A stretch of DNA of 64,000 bases, from NCBI RefSeq assembly GCF_022869785.1, contig NZ_CP094997.1:4774001-4838000 (forward strand). Reading direction: 5' to 3'. Positions within the stretch are counted from its first letter, which is position 1, and every line of letters starts with the position of its first letter. Positions 1-8,464 of the stretch are shown here, in pieces. The position numbers and the translations under genes were made by a program. Source of the stretch: Dyadobacter chenwenxiniae (GTDB lineage Bacteria; Bacteroidota; Bacteroidia; Cytophagales; Spirosomataceae). Below the pieces are notes generated by a model, which did no database searches, had not been told where the DNA came from, and saw only the letters and a program-made list of their open reading frames with translations.

Positions 1-318
1 TCCTGACTCACCCTCTTTCTGCATCTTCTGGAAATACGGCAATGCCATAGTCAGCAACTGAATCGCAATAGATGCGGAAATATAAGGCATAATGCCCAAG
101 GCGAAAATAGACGCCTTACTAAACGCTCCTCCCAAAAAAGTATCAAGAAGACCCAAAAGCCCCTGAGTGGATACGTTCATTTGATCTGGTTCGACACCAG
201 GCAAAGCCACATAAGACCCCAAACGGAAAATCGTTATAAACAAAAGAGTGTTGAGAATTCGCGTTCTCAACTCTTCAATTGCAAATATATGTTTTATAGT
301 CTCTAAAAATCGTTTCAT
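1..318 (-). CDS. secY: Preprotein translocase subunit SecY (5' part of gene only)
   Basis: SecY is the channel-forming subunit of the SecYEG translocon in the inner membrane. The first 106 codons are present and run off the left edge without a stop. The start MKRFLETIKHIFAIEEL and the following ILNTLLFITIFRLGSYVALPG (first transmembrane segment region, with the RLGSYVALPG motif) are typical of the SecY N-terminus. A plug-like segment with TQGLLGLLDTFLGGAFS follows, then the start of TM2 (ALGIMPYISASIAIQLL). It is the last gene of the spc-type block here, 59 nt after the rplO stop, as in most bacteria. Confidence 0.95.
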   Translation of the reverse strand, partial: MKRFLETIKHIFAIEELRTRILNTLLFITIFRLGSYVALPGVEPDQMNVSTQGLLGLLDTFLGGAFSKASIFALGIMPYISASIAIQLLTMALPYFQKMQKEGESG

Positions 319-377
319 GTCGTGGGCTTACATTAGCTAATTGTGAAAACAACCAGTGCTTAACACAAACAGCAAAA

Positions 378-824
378 TTATAGTTTAACCGCTTTGCCTC
401 CTGCCTTTTCAATCGACTCAATTGCAGCCGCAGAAAAACCATTTGCCTGAACCTCGACAGCCGCAGAAATTTCGCCTCTGTTCAAAATCTTTACAAGATC
501 CTTCTTTGCACACAAACCATTTTCACGAATTAAGTCAAGCGTAATCACCGAAGCACTTGTCTTCTCCGCAAGCGCCTGAATTGCATCCAGGTTAAGCGCC
601 TTGAATTCCACTCTATTAATATTGTTGAACCCAAATTTTGGAAGACGTCTTTGAAGTGGCATTTGACCACCCTCAAATCCAACTTTCCGGCTATAACCTG
701 AACGAGATTGTGCTCCTTTATGTCCACGTGCAGATGTTCCTCCTTTACCAGAGCCCTGACCACGTCCAACCCTCTTTCCTGTTTTAACAGAACCAGCAGC
801 TGGCTTTAATGAACTAAGATTCAT
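378..824 (-). CDS. rplO: 50S ribosomal protein L15
   Basis: L15 is a late-assembling large-subunit protein. The 148-residue product has the family's glycine/arginine-rich N-terminus (GRGQGSGKGGTSARGHKGAQ, residues about 20-40), which threads into 23S rRNA, and a globular C-terminal half. Length is normal for bacteria. It lies 12 nt after rpmD and 59 nt before secY and is almost certainly cotranscribed with them. Confidence 0.97.
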   Translation of the reverse strand: MNLSSLKPAAGSVKTGKRVGRGQGSGKGGTSARGHKGAQSRSGYSRKVGFEGGQMPLQRRLPKFGFNNINRVEFKALNLDAIQALAEKTSASVITLDLIRENGLCAKKDLVKILNRGEISAAVEVQANGFSAAAIESIEKAGGKAVKL

Positions 825-836
825 ATTTACTATATG

Positions 837-1016
837 TTAAATTTCCTCTACTTTAACCAAATGGCTCACCTTGCGGATCATACCAGCAATGGCATCGCTA
901 TTTTCTTTCTCAACAGATCTGTTCAGCTTACCTAAGCCTAATGCTTTGATGGTAAGTTTTTGTCTCTCAGGACGATCAATTGTGCTTTTAACTTGGGTAA
1001 TACGTACTTTTGACAT
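837..1016 (-). CDS. rpmD: 50S ribosomal protein L30
   Basis: A 59-residue protein, MSKVRITQVKSTIDRPERQK at the N-terminus, with the L30 motif TLKALGLGKLNRSV-like sequence (seen here as TIKALGLGKLNRSVEKEN). L30 is a small single-domain protein of the large subunit. The gene fits between rpsE and rplO exactly where rpmD is expected, with 32 nt to rpsE and 12 nt to rplO. Size is typical (58-60 residues). Confidence 0.96.
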   Translation of the reverse strand: MSKVRITQVKSTIDRPERQKLTIKALGLGKLNRSVEKENSDAIAGMIRKVSHLVKVEEI

Positions 1017-1048
1017 GATTACTTCAGGTAAAGGGACAATCCAATGGA

Positions 1049-1564
1049 TTATCCGTTAAATACTTTATCTAATTTAACGCCTCTCTGGAATGCCACCTGA
1101 TGTGGAGCTCTCATTTTCAGAAGAGCATCAATTGTAGCTTTGATTACGTTGTGTGGGTTAGATGAGCCTTTGGATTTCGCAAGTACATCTTTAATTCCAG
1201 CACTTTCCAGTACAGCACGCATTGGACCACCAGCAAGTACACCTGTTCCAGGCGCAGCAGGTTTGATAAGCACAAATCCACCGCTGAACTTACCTTCCAT
1301 TTGGTGAGGAACTGTATGTTTCAGCATCGGAATCTGAATCAAATTTTTCTTTGCGTCATCGATTCCTTTGGCAATTGCGTCAGTTACTTCATTAGCTTTT
1401 CCAAGCCCGTATCCAACTACACCATTTCCATCTCCTACCACTACGATAGCCGAAAAACTAAAACGACGACCACCTTTTACTACTTTTGCTACCCGATTGA
1501 TCGCTACTACGCGTTCTTTCAAGTCCGATTCGTTAACCTTTGAAGGTTTTGTATTTGTAGACAT
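1049..1564 (-). CDS. rpsE: 30S ribosomal protein S5
   Basis: S5 is a small-subunit protein involved in decoding fidelity and mRNA helicase activity at the entry channel. The 171-residue product has the N-terminal double-stranded-RNA-binding fold carrying the S5 signature GGRRFSFSAIVVVGDGNGVV (residues about 31-50), and the C-terminal S5 domain with GTGVLAGGPMRAVLESAGI. Position between rplR and rpmD is canonical. Confidence 0.97.
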   Translation of the reverse strand: MSTNTKPSKVNESDLKERVVAINRVAKVVKGGRRFSFSAIVVVGDGNGVVGYGLGKANEVTDAIAKGIDDAKKNLIQIPMLKHTVPHQMEGKFSGGFVLIKPAAPGTGVLAGGPMRAVLESAGIKDVLAKSKGSSNPHNVIKATIDALLKMRAPHQVAFQRGVKLDKVFNG

Positions 1565-1578
1565 AGTCTTTGTTATAC

Positions 1579-1932
1579 TTAGAATTTCAGGCCACCCTCA
1601 CGAGCTCCTTCGGCCAATGCTTTTACTTTACCATGGTACAAATATCCATTTCTGTCAAAAACGACAGTTTGGATACCCGCCTCTTGCGCTTTCTCAGCTA
1701 TTTTTTTACCAACCTGAAGAGCTGACTCGACATTAGAATTTTCTTTTCTTCCGCCAAGATCAACCGATGATGCACTTGCAAGTGTAACACCACTGATATC
1801 ATCTATAATTTGCGCGTAAATACTCGTGTTAGAACGGAAAACCGATAATCTCGGACGCTCTGCACTACCTTTCACCTTCTTACGAATGTGATATTTAAGG
1901 CGTTGTCTTCTATCTGCTTTTGCGGTAGCCAT
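1579..1932 (-). CDS. rplR: 50S ribosomal protein L18
   Basis: L18 binds 5S rRNA in the central protuberance. The 117-residue protein has the family hallmarks RPRLSVFRSNTSIYAQIIDD near residue 27 and the C-terminal VVFDRNGYLYHGKVKALAEG followed by AREGGLKF. Length is normal. It lies 43 nt after rplF and 14 nt before rpsE in the spc block. Confidence 0.97.
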   Translation of the reverse strand: MATAKADRRQRLKYHIRKKVKGSAERPRLSVFRSNTSIYAQIIDDISGVTLASASSVDLGGRKENSNVESALQVGKKIAEKAQEAGIQTVVFDRNGYLYHGKVKALAEGAREGGLKF

Positions 1933-1975
1933 TTTTCAACTTATCTTACTTGTTATAAACTAATTCCGTGACTTA

Positions 1976-2533
1976 CTACTTTTTAGAAGCAGATTTTCCA
2001 GCCTTACGACGAACAACCTCACCAACAAAACGAATCCCTTTTCCTTTGTAAGGTTCAACCTTACGCAATGATTTGATTTTCGCAGCAACTGATCCAATCA
2101 GCTCCTTGTCGATGCCTTCTAAAATAACCTTAGGGTTCTGTCCCTTTTCAGAAGTCGTTGTAAGCTTAATTTCCTGCGGAATAGCCATAAAAATATTGTG
2201 AGAATATCCCAACTGCAATTCGAGCACATTATTTGCCGCACTTGCCTTGTAACCCACACCAATAATTTCTAACTCCTTCTTATACCCTGCATCCACTCCG
2301 ATCACCATATTATTGATCAAAGATCTGTACAACCCATGAAGTGCTTTGTGACGCTTCTGCTCAGTAGGGCGACTAACTTTCAGTTCGCTACCTTCAATTT
2401 CAACACTGATGTCGCTATCAACTGTTTGATGAAGCGTTCCCTTAGGTCCTTTTACCGACACTACATTACCTTCTGCAACTGATACAGAAACACCTGCTGG
2501 CAAAACGATAATTTTATTTCCTATACGTGACAT
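1976..2533 (-). CDS. rplF: 50S ribosomal protein L6
   Basis: L6 lies near the sarcin-ricin loop and the factor-binding site of the large subunit. The 185-residue product has two tandem L6 folds; the second ends with the family signature VEPYKGKGIRFVGEVVRRK. N-terminus MSRIGNKIIVLPAGVSV is typical. It starts 21 nt after rpsH ends. Nothing odd. Confidence 0.97.
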   Translation of the reverse strand: MSRIGNKIIVLPAGVSVSVAEGNVVSVKGPKGTLHQTVDSDISVEIEGSELKVSRPTEQKRHKALHGLYRSLINNMVIGVDAGYKKELEIIGVGYKASAANNVLELQLGYSHNIFMAIPQEIKLTTTSEKGQNPKVILEGIDKELIGSVAAKIKSLRKVEPYKGKGIRFVGEVVRRKAGKSASKK

Positions 2534-2554
2534 TTCCTGAATAACTTTTAAATA

Positions 2555-2953
2555 TTAATACACGAAACATAACACTTCCCCGCCAACATTAAGCGTTTTA
2601 GCTTCTTTGTCAGTCATAACACCTTTTGAGGTTGAGATGATAACAGTTCCTAAACCACCCAATACGCGTGGTAATGTTGATGAACCTGAATATTTACGAA
2701 GTCCAGGCTTACTAACCCTCTCCAATTTCACAATTGCAGATTGCTTTGTCACAGGATTATATTTCAAAGCTATTTTGATTACACCCTGAGGACCTACTTC
2801 GTCAAATTTATAACTCTGAATATACCCTTTATCAAAAAGTACTTTAGTTATTTCTTTTTTTATGTTGGATGCAGGTATCTCAACAACCCTGTGCTTCGCT
2901 TTGATAGCGTTTCTGAGTCTCGTCAGATAATCTGCTATGGGATCCGTTAACAT
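2555..2953 (-). CDS. rpsH: 30S ribosomal protein S8
   Basis: S8 is a primary 16S rRNA-binding protein and, in many bacteria, a translational repressor of the spc operon. I chose the ATG at 2953 (MLTDPIADYLTRLRNA), which gives the family's normal 132 residues. The same frame stays open 33 codons further upstream to 3052, but that extension would overlap rpsN and has no S8 similarity. The C-terminus carries the S8 signature STSKGVMTDKEAKTLNVGGE. Confidence 0.96.
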   Translation of the reverse strand: MLTDPIADYLTRLRNAIKAKHRVVEIPASNIKKEITKVLFDKGYIQSYKFDEVGPQGVIKIALKYNPVTKQSAIVKLERVSKPGLRKYSGSSTLPRVLGGLGTVIISTSKGVMTDKEAKTLNVGGEVLCFVY

Positions 2954-3029
2954 TTTTATGCCTAGTTTAAACACCCCTTTGAAACGGGAGTGCAAAGTTA
3001 AGTAATTGAAATCAGAATTGAAAGTATTC

Positions 3030-3299
3030 TTACCAACTTGATTTTGTAACACCCGGAATCTTGCCGTCAGAAGCCATATCCCGGAAACAAACTCTTGAAA
3101 TTCCGAATTTGCGCATATAACCCCGAGGCCTTCCCGTGATTTTGCATCTATTATGCAAACGTACAGCAGAAGAGTTACGTGGTAATTTATCTAAACCAAC
3201 CCAGTCACCCGCAGCTTTTAATTTTGTACGCTTTTCAGCAAACTTAGCTACTAAGGCTTCTCTCTTTCTCTCCCGTGCTTTAACTGATTCTTTTGCCAT
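3030..3299 (-). CDS. rpsN: 30S ribosomal protein S14 (zinc-independent type)
   Basis: S14 sits in the 30S head. The 89-residue product is the long form that lacks the paired CxxC zinc knuckles of the short S14 type; only two isolated cysteines are present. The C-terminal signature GRPRGYMRKFGISRVCFRDM and the end GKIPGVTKSSW are typical. It lies between rplE and rpsH. Confidence 0.97.
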   Translation of the reverse strand: MAKESVKARERKREALVAKFAEKRTKLKAAGDWVGLDKLPRNSSAVRLHNRCKITGRPRGYMRKFGISRVCFRDMASDGKIPGVTKSSW

Positions 3300-3325
3300 T
3301 GTCGGTAAATATCTTATATTAAGAA

Positions 3326-3886
3326 TTATCCTTGTTTGTTCGCATTTGTAAACGGCATACCCAGTGCCTTCAACAATTCATAACTCTCTTCGTCAGAATT
3401 AGTTGAAGTAACGAATGTGATATCCATCCCGGTGATTTTATTCACCTTTTCTATACTAATCTCAGGGAAAATGATTTGCTCTTTAACACCGAAAGTATAA
3501 TTTCCGCGTCCGTCAAATCCTTTGTCACTGATACCTTTGAAATCTCTAACCCGGGGCATTGCAATCGCAGTCAAACGATCAAGGAACTCATACATGCGAT
3601 CGCCACGAAGTGTTACCTTTGCTCCAATCGGCATGTTTTCACGCAACTTGAAGTTAGAAACCGCTTTCTTGGAAATCGTTGCGATGGCTTTTTGACCAGT
3701 GATCTGGCTCAATTCTTCTACACCAGTATCAACCAATTTCTTGTCAGCTACTGCTGCACCAATTCCCTTATTGATAACAATCTTTGTCAAACGGGGAACT
3801 TGCATTACTGACTTGTACTGAAATTTATCTTTCAGTTGCGAAACAACTTCGCTTACATACTTTTCTTTTAATCTCGGCTGTGCCAT
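3326..3886 (-). CDS. rplE: 50S ribosomal protein L5
   Basis: L5 binds 5S rRNA and contacts the P-site tRNA. The 186-residue protein has the L5 signature LRENMPIGAKVTLRGDRMYE (about residues 83-102) and the C-terminal region GRGNYTFGVKEQIIFPEI. Length is typical. It starts 73 nt downstream of rplX. Confidence 0.97.
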   Translation of the reverse strand: MAQPRLKEKYVSEVVSQLKDKFQYKSVMQVPRLTKIVINKGIGAAVADKKLVDTGVEELSQITGQKAIATISKKAVSNFKLRENMPIGAKVTLRGDRMYEFLDRLTAIAMPRVRDFKGISDKGFDGRGNYTFGVKEQIIFPEISIEKVNKITGMDITFVTSTNSDEESYELLKALGMPFTNANKQG

Positions 3887-3959
3887 CTTTTTGAAGATAT
3901 TATTGTGGATTACCGACCCACCGTTTATATTCTATTCCAAGTTCAACGTGAACAAAGAA

Positions 3960-4301
3960 TTACAAAATATTTCCTGTCTTTTTCGAAAAACGCTGAAGCT
4001 TACCTTTGTCATCAGCTTTGCGACCAGTTCTGGTCGCTTCGCCAGTTTTAGGATCAACCACCATTAGGTTACTAATGTGTATTGCACCTTCACGCTTTTC
4101 AATGCTTCCTTGTGGAGTTTGTGCATTTGGCTTAACATGTTTTGTGATCATGTTTACACCTTCAACAACAGCTCTAAGCTTTTCAATATCCACCTTCTTG
4201 ATAACACCAGTTTCACCTTTTGCATTGCCTGAGATTACCTTTACAGTATCTCCGCTGCGAATGTGCAACTTAGCTGGTGCTTTTTTATTTTTGCTTTCCA
4301 T
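3960..4301 (-). CDS. rplX: 50S ribosomal protein L24
   Basis: L24 starts 50S assembly and lies near the exit tunnel. The 113-residue product has a KOW motif at about residues 17-35 (GDTVKVISGNAKGETGVIKK) and a C-terminal RTGRK segment. The N-terminus MESKNKKAPAKLHI is slightly longer than in E. coli, which is common in this phylum. Confidence 0.96.
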   Translation of the reverse strand: MESKNKKAPAKLHIRSGDTVKVISGNAKGETGVIKKVDIEKLRAVVEGVNMITKHVKPNAQTPQGSIEKREGAIHISNLMVVDPKTGEATRTGRKADDKGKLQRFSKKTGNIL

Positions 4302-4342
4302 TTTAGATATTCTCTTATCAGTTCAAAGAAATACTAGAGTTC

Positions 4343-4711
4343 TTACAACACCTCTGGTGCCAATGAAACGATTTTCATGAATTGCTTTTCACGCAACTCT
4401 CTTGCAACCGGTCCAAAGATACGTGTACCACGTGGCTCGTCATTGTTGTTTAACAAAACAGCTGCGTTATCTTCAAATCTGATGTAGGTTCCATCTTTAC
4501 GGCGTACTTCTTTTTTGGTACGAACCACAACGGCTTTTGAAACCGTTCCTTTTTTCATATTGCTCGAAGAAAGAGCTGATTTTACTGTTACGACGATTTT
4601 ATCGCCTACTGAGGCATAGCGTTTGCCAGTTCCGCCAAGTACACGAATAACGAGTACTTCCTTCGCTCCACTGTTGTCTGCTACCGACAGTCTTGATTCT
4701 TGCTGTACCAT
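4343..4711 (-). CDS. rplN: 50S ribosomal protein L14
   Basis: L14 lies at the subunit interface near the factor-binding site and forms intersubunit bridges. The 122-residue protein has the family start MVQQESRLSVADNSGAKEVL and ends EKQFMKIVSLAPEVL. Length matches the family exactly. Only 3 nt separate it from rpsQ. Confidence 0.98.
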   Translation of the reverse strand: MVQQESRLSVADNSGAKEVLVIRVLGGTGKRYASVGDKIVVTVKSALSSSNMKKGTVSKAVVVRTKKEVRRKDGTYIRFEDNAAVLLNNNDEPRGTRIFGPVARELREKQFMKIVSLAPEVL

Positions 4712-4714
4712 TTG

Positions 4715-4978
4715 TTACTTAGCTTTTTCAAGGATTTCTATTAATCTCCAACGCTTGTTCTTACTAAGCGGACGTGTTTCCATCACGCGGATCGTATCAC
4801 CGATGCCAACCTGATTGGTTTCGTCATGCACCATAAGTTTGGTAGTTTTAGTCATAAACTTACCATACTTGGCATGCTTCACTTTACGCTCCACAGTGAT
4901 CACGCAGGATTTCTCCATTTTGTTGCTCACTACTTTGCCAACTCTTTCTTTACGTAAATTTCTTTCTGTTGCCTCCAT
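4715..4978 (-). CDS. rpsQ: 30S ribosomal protein S17
   Basis: S17 is a primary 16S rRNA binder with an OB fold. The 87-residue product shows RKERVGKVVSNKMEKSCVIT at its N-terminus and the S17 signature region IGDTIRVMETRPLSKNKRWR near its C-terminus. It lies 15 nt after rpmC and 3 nt before rplN. Confidence 0.97.
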   Translation of the reverse strand: MEATERNLRKERVGKVVSNKMEKSCVITVERKVKHAKYGKFMTKTTKLMVHDETNQVGIGDTIRVMETRPLSKNKRWRLIEILEKAK

Positions 4979-4993
4979 AATTTCTAAACTGAT

Positions 4994-5188
4994 TTACTGT
5001 TGGTTACTTTTAGCCGACAGCTCGGTTAAGAGTTTTGCAATTTCCTTACGCGAGGTACGAATACGCAAAGGGTTTTCAATGGGTGAAATCGCATGTGCGA
5101 ATTTCAATCGCAATAAGCGCTCCCGCTCCTGAGCAATTTGCTCTTTTAGCTGATCCTGCGACAGATCCTTAATTTCTTGACTAGTCAT
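4994..5188 (-). CDS. rpmC: 50S ribosomal protein L29
   Basis: L29 is a small helical hairpin protein next to the exit tunnel and part of the trigger factor/SRP docking site. The 64-residue product MTSQEIKDLSQDQLKEQIAQ... with the LRLKFAHAISPIENPLRIRT region is typical in length and sequence. It lies between rplP and rpsQ in the canonical order. Confidence 0.96.
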   Translation of the reverse strand: MTSQEIKDLSQDQLKEQIAQERERLLRLKFAHAISPIENPLRIRTSRKEIAKLLTELSAKSNQQ

Positions 5189-5224
5189 TGCTTTAAATAA
5201 TTAGCGTTCTTAATAACATTCGGG

Positions 5225-5656
5225 TTAATTCGCTTCTTGATAATCCCGACGTACAACGAACTTCGTTTTGATTGGCAACTTTTGTGCAGCCAAACGCAAT
5301 GCTTCGTTAGCGGTATCCAAAGTAACACCAGTTGCTTCGAAGATGATTGTTCCTGGCTTGACCGGTGCAACCCAATATTCAGGAGCTCCTTTACCTTTAC
5401 CCATACGAACTTCCGCTGGCTTCTTGGTAATTGGCTTGTCAGGGAAAACACGAATCCATACTTGGCCTTCACGTTTCATAGCACGAGTTACTGAAATACG
5501 TGCAGCTTCGATTTGACGAGCAGTCAACCAACCTGGTTCAAGCGCTTTGATAGCAAAAGAACCAAATGCGATTTCATGTCCGCGAGTAGCCAAACCATTG
5601 TATGAGCCCTTGCCTTTTTGTTGCTTGCGAAATTTTGTCCTTTTCGGCTGTAACAT
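5225..5656 (-). CDS. rplP: 50S ribosomal protein L16
   Basis: L16 helps place the A-site tRNA and is needed for late 50S assembly. The 143-residue protein has the L16 signatures MLQPKRTKFRKQQKGK at the N-terminus, RGHEIAFGSFAIKALEPGWL (about residues 26-45) and RMGKGKGAPEYWVAPVKPG. Length is normal. Confidence 0.97.
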   Translation of the reverse strand: MLQPKRTKFRKQQKGKGSYNGLATRGHEIAFGSFAIKALEPGWLTARQIEAARISVTRAMKREGQVWIRVFPDKPITKKPAEVRMGKGKGAPEYWVAPVKPGTIIFEATGVTLDTANEALRLAAQKLPIKTKFVVRRDYQEAN

Positions 5657-5700
5657 GATTTTAATCTATTTGACCCGATACGAAATCGGAAAATGTCTGA

Positions 5701-6558
5701 TTACTTCTTCTTATTCCTATTGTTATTGTTGCCACCACCGCTGGCGTTGCGTTTACGACGATCAGCTTCGCTTCCACCGCCTCCGCCTTCACCACGTGGT
5801 GCACCACCATCACGGCCGCCACCTCTCCGATCTCTTCCGCCACGATCATTTCCACCACGGTCGTTTCCGCCTGATGCGCTTCTTTCTGCTCTATCAGATG
5901 CAGCCGTTGCAGCACTTGGTGTCAAATCTCTTTTACCGTAAAGCTCTCCTTTGAAGATCCAAACTTTAATACCGATCTTACCGTAGATAGTTTGTGCTTC
6001 TGAGATTGCATAATCGATATCAGCTCTCAAAGTATGTAGTGGAATTCTTCCTTCCTTATACTCTTCAGTACGAGCCATTTCAGCTCCACCAAGACGTCCA
6101 GCAAGACGAATTTTAATTCCTTGTGTTCCAACCCGCATTGCAGAAGCGATTGATTGCTTCATTGCTCTACGATATGAAATACGAGCTTGAAGTTGCTGTG
6201 CGATTGCCTCGCCTACCAATTTCGCATCGATCTCAGGACGCTTGATCTCATAAATGTTGATCTGAACGTCTTTTCCAGTGATCTTTTTAAGCTCTTCTTT
6301 GATTTTATCAACCTCGCTACCACCTTTACCAATCACAATACCCGGACGAGCCGTGTGAATTGTCAATGTGATACGTTTTAATGTTCTTTCAATAACTACT
6401 TTCGAAATCGATCCTTTTGGGATACGTGCTTTGATGTAGTTACGGATTTTCTCATCTTCAACTAATTTATCAGAGAAGTCTTTTCCTCCATACCAACTTG
6501 ACTCCCATCCTCTAACAATTCCTAGTCTCAGACCTATAGGATTTACCTTTTGTCCCAT
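5701..6558 (-). CDS. rpsC: 30S ribosomal protein S3 with long Gly/Arg/Asp-rich C-terminal tail
   Basis: S3 lines the mRNA entry channel together with S4 and S5. Residues 1 to about 210 are standard: MGQKVNPIGLRLGIVRGWES, a type II KH domain with the GxxG-containing GIVIGKGGSEVDKIKEELKK, and the S3 C-terminal domain ending at the GELYGKRDLTPSAA segment. The remaining roughly 65 residues are low-complexity, with runs such as GGNDRGGNDRGGRDRRGGGR and a polar end NNNNRNKKK. E. coli S3 is 233 residues, so this 285-residue protein carries a substantial appended basic tail, a plausible RNA-binding extension. It is in the normal place between rplV and rplP. Confidence 0.97.
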   Translation of the reverse strand: MGQKVNPIGLRLGIVRGWESSWYGGKDFSDKLVEDEKIRNYIKARIPKGSISKVVIERTLKRITLTIHTARPGIVIGKGGSEVDKIKEELKKITGKDVQINIYEIKRPEIDAKLVGEAIAQQLQARISYRRAMKQSIASAMRVGTQGIKIRLAGRLGGAEMARTEEYKEGRIPLHTLRADIDYAISEAQTIYGKIGIKVWIFKGELYGKRDLTPSAATAASDRAERSASGGNDRGGNDRGGRDRRGGGRDGGAPRGEGGGGGSEADRRKRNASGGGNNNNRNKKK

Positions 6559-6577
6559 TCGATATAGATCGTTTTAC

Positions 6578-6967
6578 TTATGATTCGGTGATTACTGATT
6601 CTTTGTCTGCGCTTGCGATAGAAACAGAAGCATCGTCAATCACAATTGTAATGTGGTTAGAACGCTTGCGGATTCTATGTGCTCTTCCTTGCGGTGCAGG
6701 GCGCAAACGCTTTAACATACGTCCACCGTCAATAAATACGGTTTTGACAATAAGATCAGCGTCTTCCAGCTTCGCATCTTCATTCAATTGTTGCCAGTTA
6801 GCAACTGCAGAAAGTAAAACTTTGTGCAAAACCGGTGAAGAAGCTCTCGGTTGAAACTTTAATAGTGCCAACGCCTTGCTGACCCTTTGTCCGCGAATCA
6901 TGTCGGCTACTAACCTCATCTTGCGAGGAGAAGTAGGCACATCTTTTAATATAGCTCTTGCTTCCAT
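6578..6967 (-). CDS. rplV: 50S ribosomal protein L22
   Basis: L22 lines the nascent-chain exit tunnel with its long beta-hairpin, where macrolide-resistance changes occur in other bacteria. The 129-residue protein has SPRKMRLVADMIRGQRVSKA at the N-terminus and the L22 signature RLRPAPQGRAHRIRKRSNHI. Length is slightly above the E. coli protein because of a short C-terminal extension (ASADKESVITES). Confidence 0.97.
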   Translation of the reverse strand: MEARAILKDVPTSPRKMRLVADMIRGQRVSKALALLKFQPRASSPVLHKVLLSAVANWQQLNEDAKLEDADLIVKTVFIDGGRMLKRLRPAPQGRAHRIRKRSNHITIVIDDASVSIASADKESVITES

Positions 6968-7020
6968 GTTCTTTCAGATATAGGCTCGTTCCTGTTACAG
7001 AACCAGCTATCGTCGACTAA

Positions 7021-7299
7021 TTATTTTCTACCTTTATCTTTTTTTGCAGTGTGGCCACGGAAGTTACGAGTAGGAGAAAATTCTCCTAATTTGTGACCAA
7101 CCATATTTTCAGTTACATAAACTGGAATGAACTTGTTTCCGTTATGCACCGCGAATGTATGCCCGATAAAATCCGGCGATATCATAGAGCGTCGTGACCA
7201 AGTTTTAATTACTGATTTCCGAGAAGCACTGTTCATCACAGTTACTTTGTTCTCCAAACGAAAATCGATATATGGTCCTTTTTTTAATGAGCGTGCCAT
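7021..7299 (-). CDS. rpsS: 30S ribosomal protein S19
   Basis: S19 lies in the 30S head and pairs with S13. The 92-residue protein begins MARSLKKGPYIDFRL and carries the signature MVGHKLGEFSPTRNFRGHTA near its C-terminus. It lies between rplB (9 nt) and rplV (53 nt). Confidence 0.98.
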   Translation of the reverse strand: MARSLKKGPYIDFRLENKVTVMNSASRKSVIKTWSRRSMISPDFIGHTFAVHNGNKFIPVYVTENMVGHKLGEFSPTRNFRGHTAKKDKGRK

Positions 7300-7308
7300 G
7301 TTATACTA

Positions 7309-8133
7309 TTATTTTTTACGACGGCTGATAATCAATTTCTCAGAATGCTTGTTGCGATCACGAGTCTTAAGTCCCTTAGAGAACTGTCCGTTTCTTGATC
7401 TAGGCTGGCCCCCTGATGAGCGACCTTCACCACCACCCATTGGGTGATCGACAGGGTTCATTGCAACACCACGAACTCGTGGACGGCGACCTAACCAACG
7501 ACGACGACCTGCTTTTCCTAATGCCACATTCATGTGACTTGCATTAGAAACTGTTCCAACTGTTGCGATACAAGTAGAAAGTATCATACGCATTTCGCCA
7601 GAAGGCATTTTTAAAACTGCGTATTTTCCTTCTCTGGCAACAAGCTGAGCATAAGCTCCTGCGCTACGTGCAAACTGACCACCCTTACCAGGAGTCAACT
7701 CGATATTGTGAACAATTGTACCTATCGGCATAGACCCTAATGGAAGTGCGTTACCAACTTCCGGTGCTACTGAACTGCCTGAAACAATTACTTGTCCCAC
7801 TTTCAGTCCGTTTGGCGCAATTACATATCTTTTTTCTTCATCCTCAAACTGCACCAACGCAATACGCGCTGAACGGTTTGGATCATATTCAATTGTAAGA
7901 ACTGTGGCCGGTGCATCGAAACGATTTCTTTTGAAATCAATTACACGATACTTTCTTTTATGCCCGCCACCTATATGTCGCATGGTTCTGTGTCCCTGGC
8001 TATTACGACCACCTGTTCTTTTGATGGTTTCCAGTAGACTCTTTTCAGGTTTCGCGGTAGTAATCTCCTCAAATGTAGGAGCCGAACGGAAACGCTGACC
8101 AGCACTTGTCGGTTTTAATTTTTTAACTGCCAT
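7309..8133 (-). CDS. rplB: 50S ribosomal protein L2
   Basis: L2 is needed for subunit association and peptidyl transferase activity. The 274-residue protein has the N-terminal OB-type region (RTGGRNSQGHRTMRHIGGGH) and the C-terminal L2 signature RGVAMNPVDHPMGGGEGRSS, which contains the conserved histidine near the peptidyl transferase centre. Length is typical. Confidence 0.98.
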   Translation of the reverse strand: MAVKKLKPTSAGQRFRSAPTFEEITTAKPEKSLLETIKRTGGRNSQGHRTMRHIGGGHKRKYRVIDFKRNRFDAPATVLTIEYDPNRSARIALVQFEDEEKRYVIAPNGLKVGQVIVSGSSVAPEVGNALPLGSMPIGTIVHNIELTPGKGGQFARSAGAYAQLVAREGKYAVLKMPSGEMRMILSTCIATVGTVSNASHMNVALGKAGRRRWLGRRPRVRGVAMNPVDHPMGGGEGRSSGGQPRSRNGQFSKGLKTRDRNKHSEKLIISRRKK

Positions 8134-8174
8134 TTGCTATTAACTCGTCAAAGATTTGAATCGCTCAACTATTC

Positions 8175-8462
8175 TTATGCTTCACCGTAGATATCGATGA
8201 TTTCACCTTCAGCTACCGTGATGATAGCCTTTTTGATAGTTGAAGTTTTTCCACTTACAAACTTACCACCCGATGTACGGGATTTGCTTTTTCCAATGCT
8301 GCGCATTGTATGAACGCTTTCTACGGTCACCCCGAACAGTTTCTCAATAGCCTTTTTGATCTCTACTTTATTAGAAGTAAGGGATACTTCGAAGGCATAT
8401 TTTCCTTGACCACCCTGAGCCGTTACCTTTTCGGTTATAATCGGACGTTTCAGTACACTCAT
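8175..8462 (-). CDS. rplW: 50S ribosomal protein L23
   Basis: L23 lies at the tunnel exit and docks trigger factor and SRP. The 95-residue product starts MSVLKRPIITEKVTAQGGQG, the L23 hallmark, and continues with YAFEVSLTSNKVEIKKAIEK and LFGVTVESVHTM. It starts 2 nt after the rplD stop. Confidence 0.97.
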   Translation of the reverse strand: MSVLKRPIITEKVTAQGGQGKYAFEVSLTSNKVEIKKAIEKLFGVTVESVHTMRSIGKSKSRTSGGKFVSGKTSTIKKAIITVAEGEIIDIYGEA

Positions 8463-8464
8463 GA

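Noticed and set aside
2954..3052. Upstream extension of rpsH by 33 codons
   Set aside because: It overlaps rpsN, has no S8 similarity, and the ATG at 2953 gives the exact family length.
5661..5941. Antisense and frame-shifted open frames over the S3 tail, some Pro- or His-rich
   Set aside because: They are shadows of the low-complexity RG-rich tail of rpsC.
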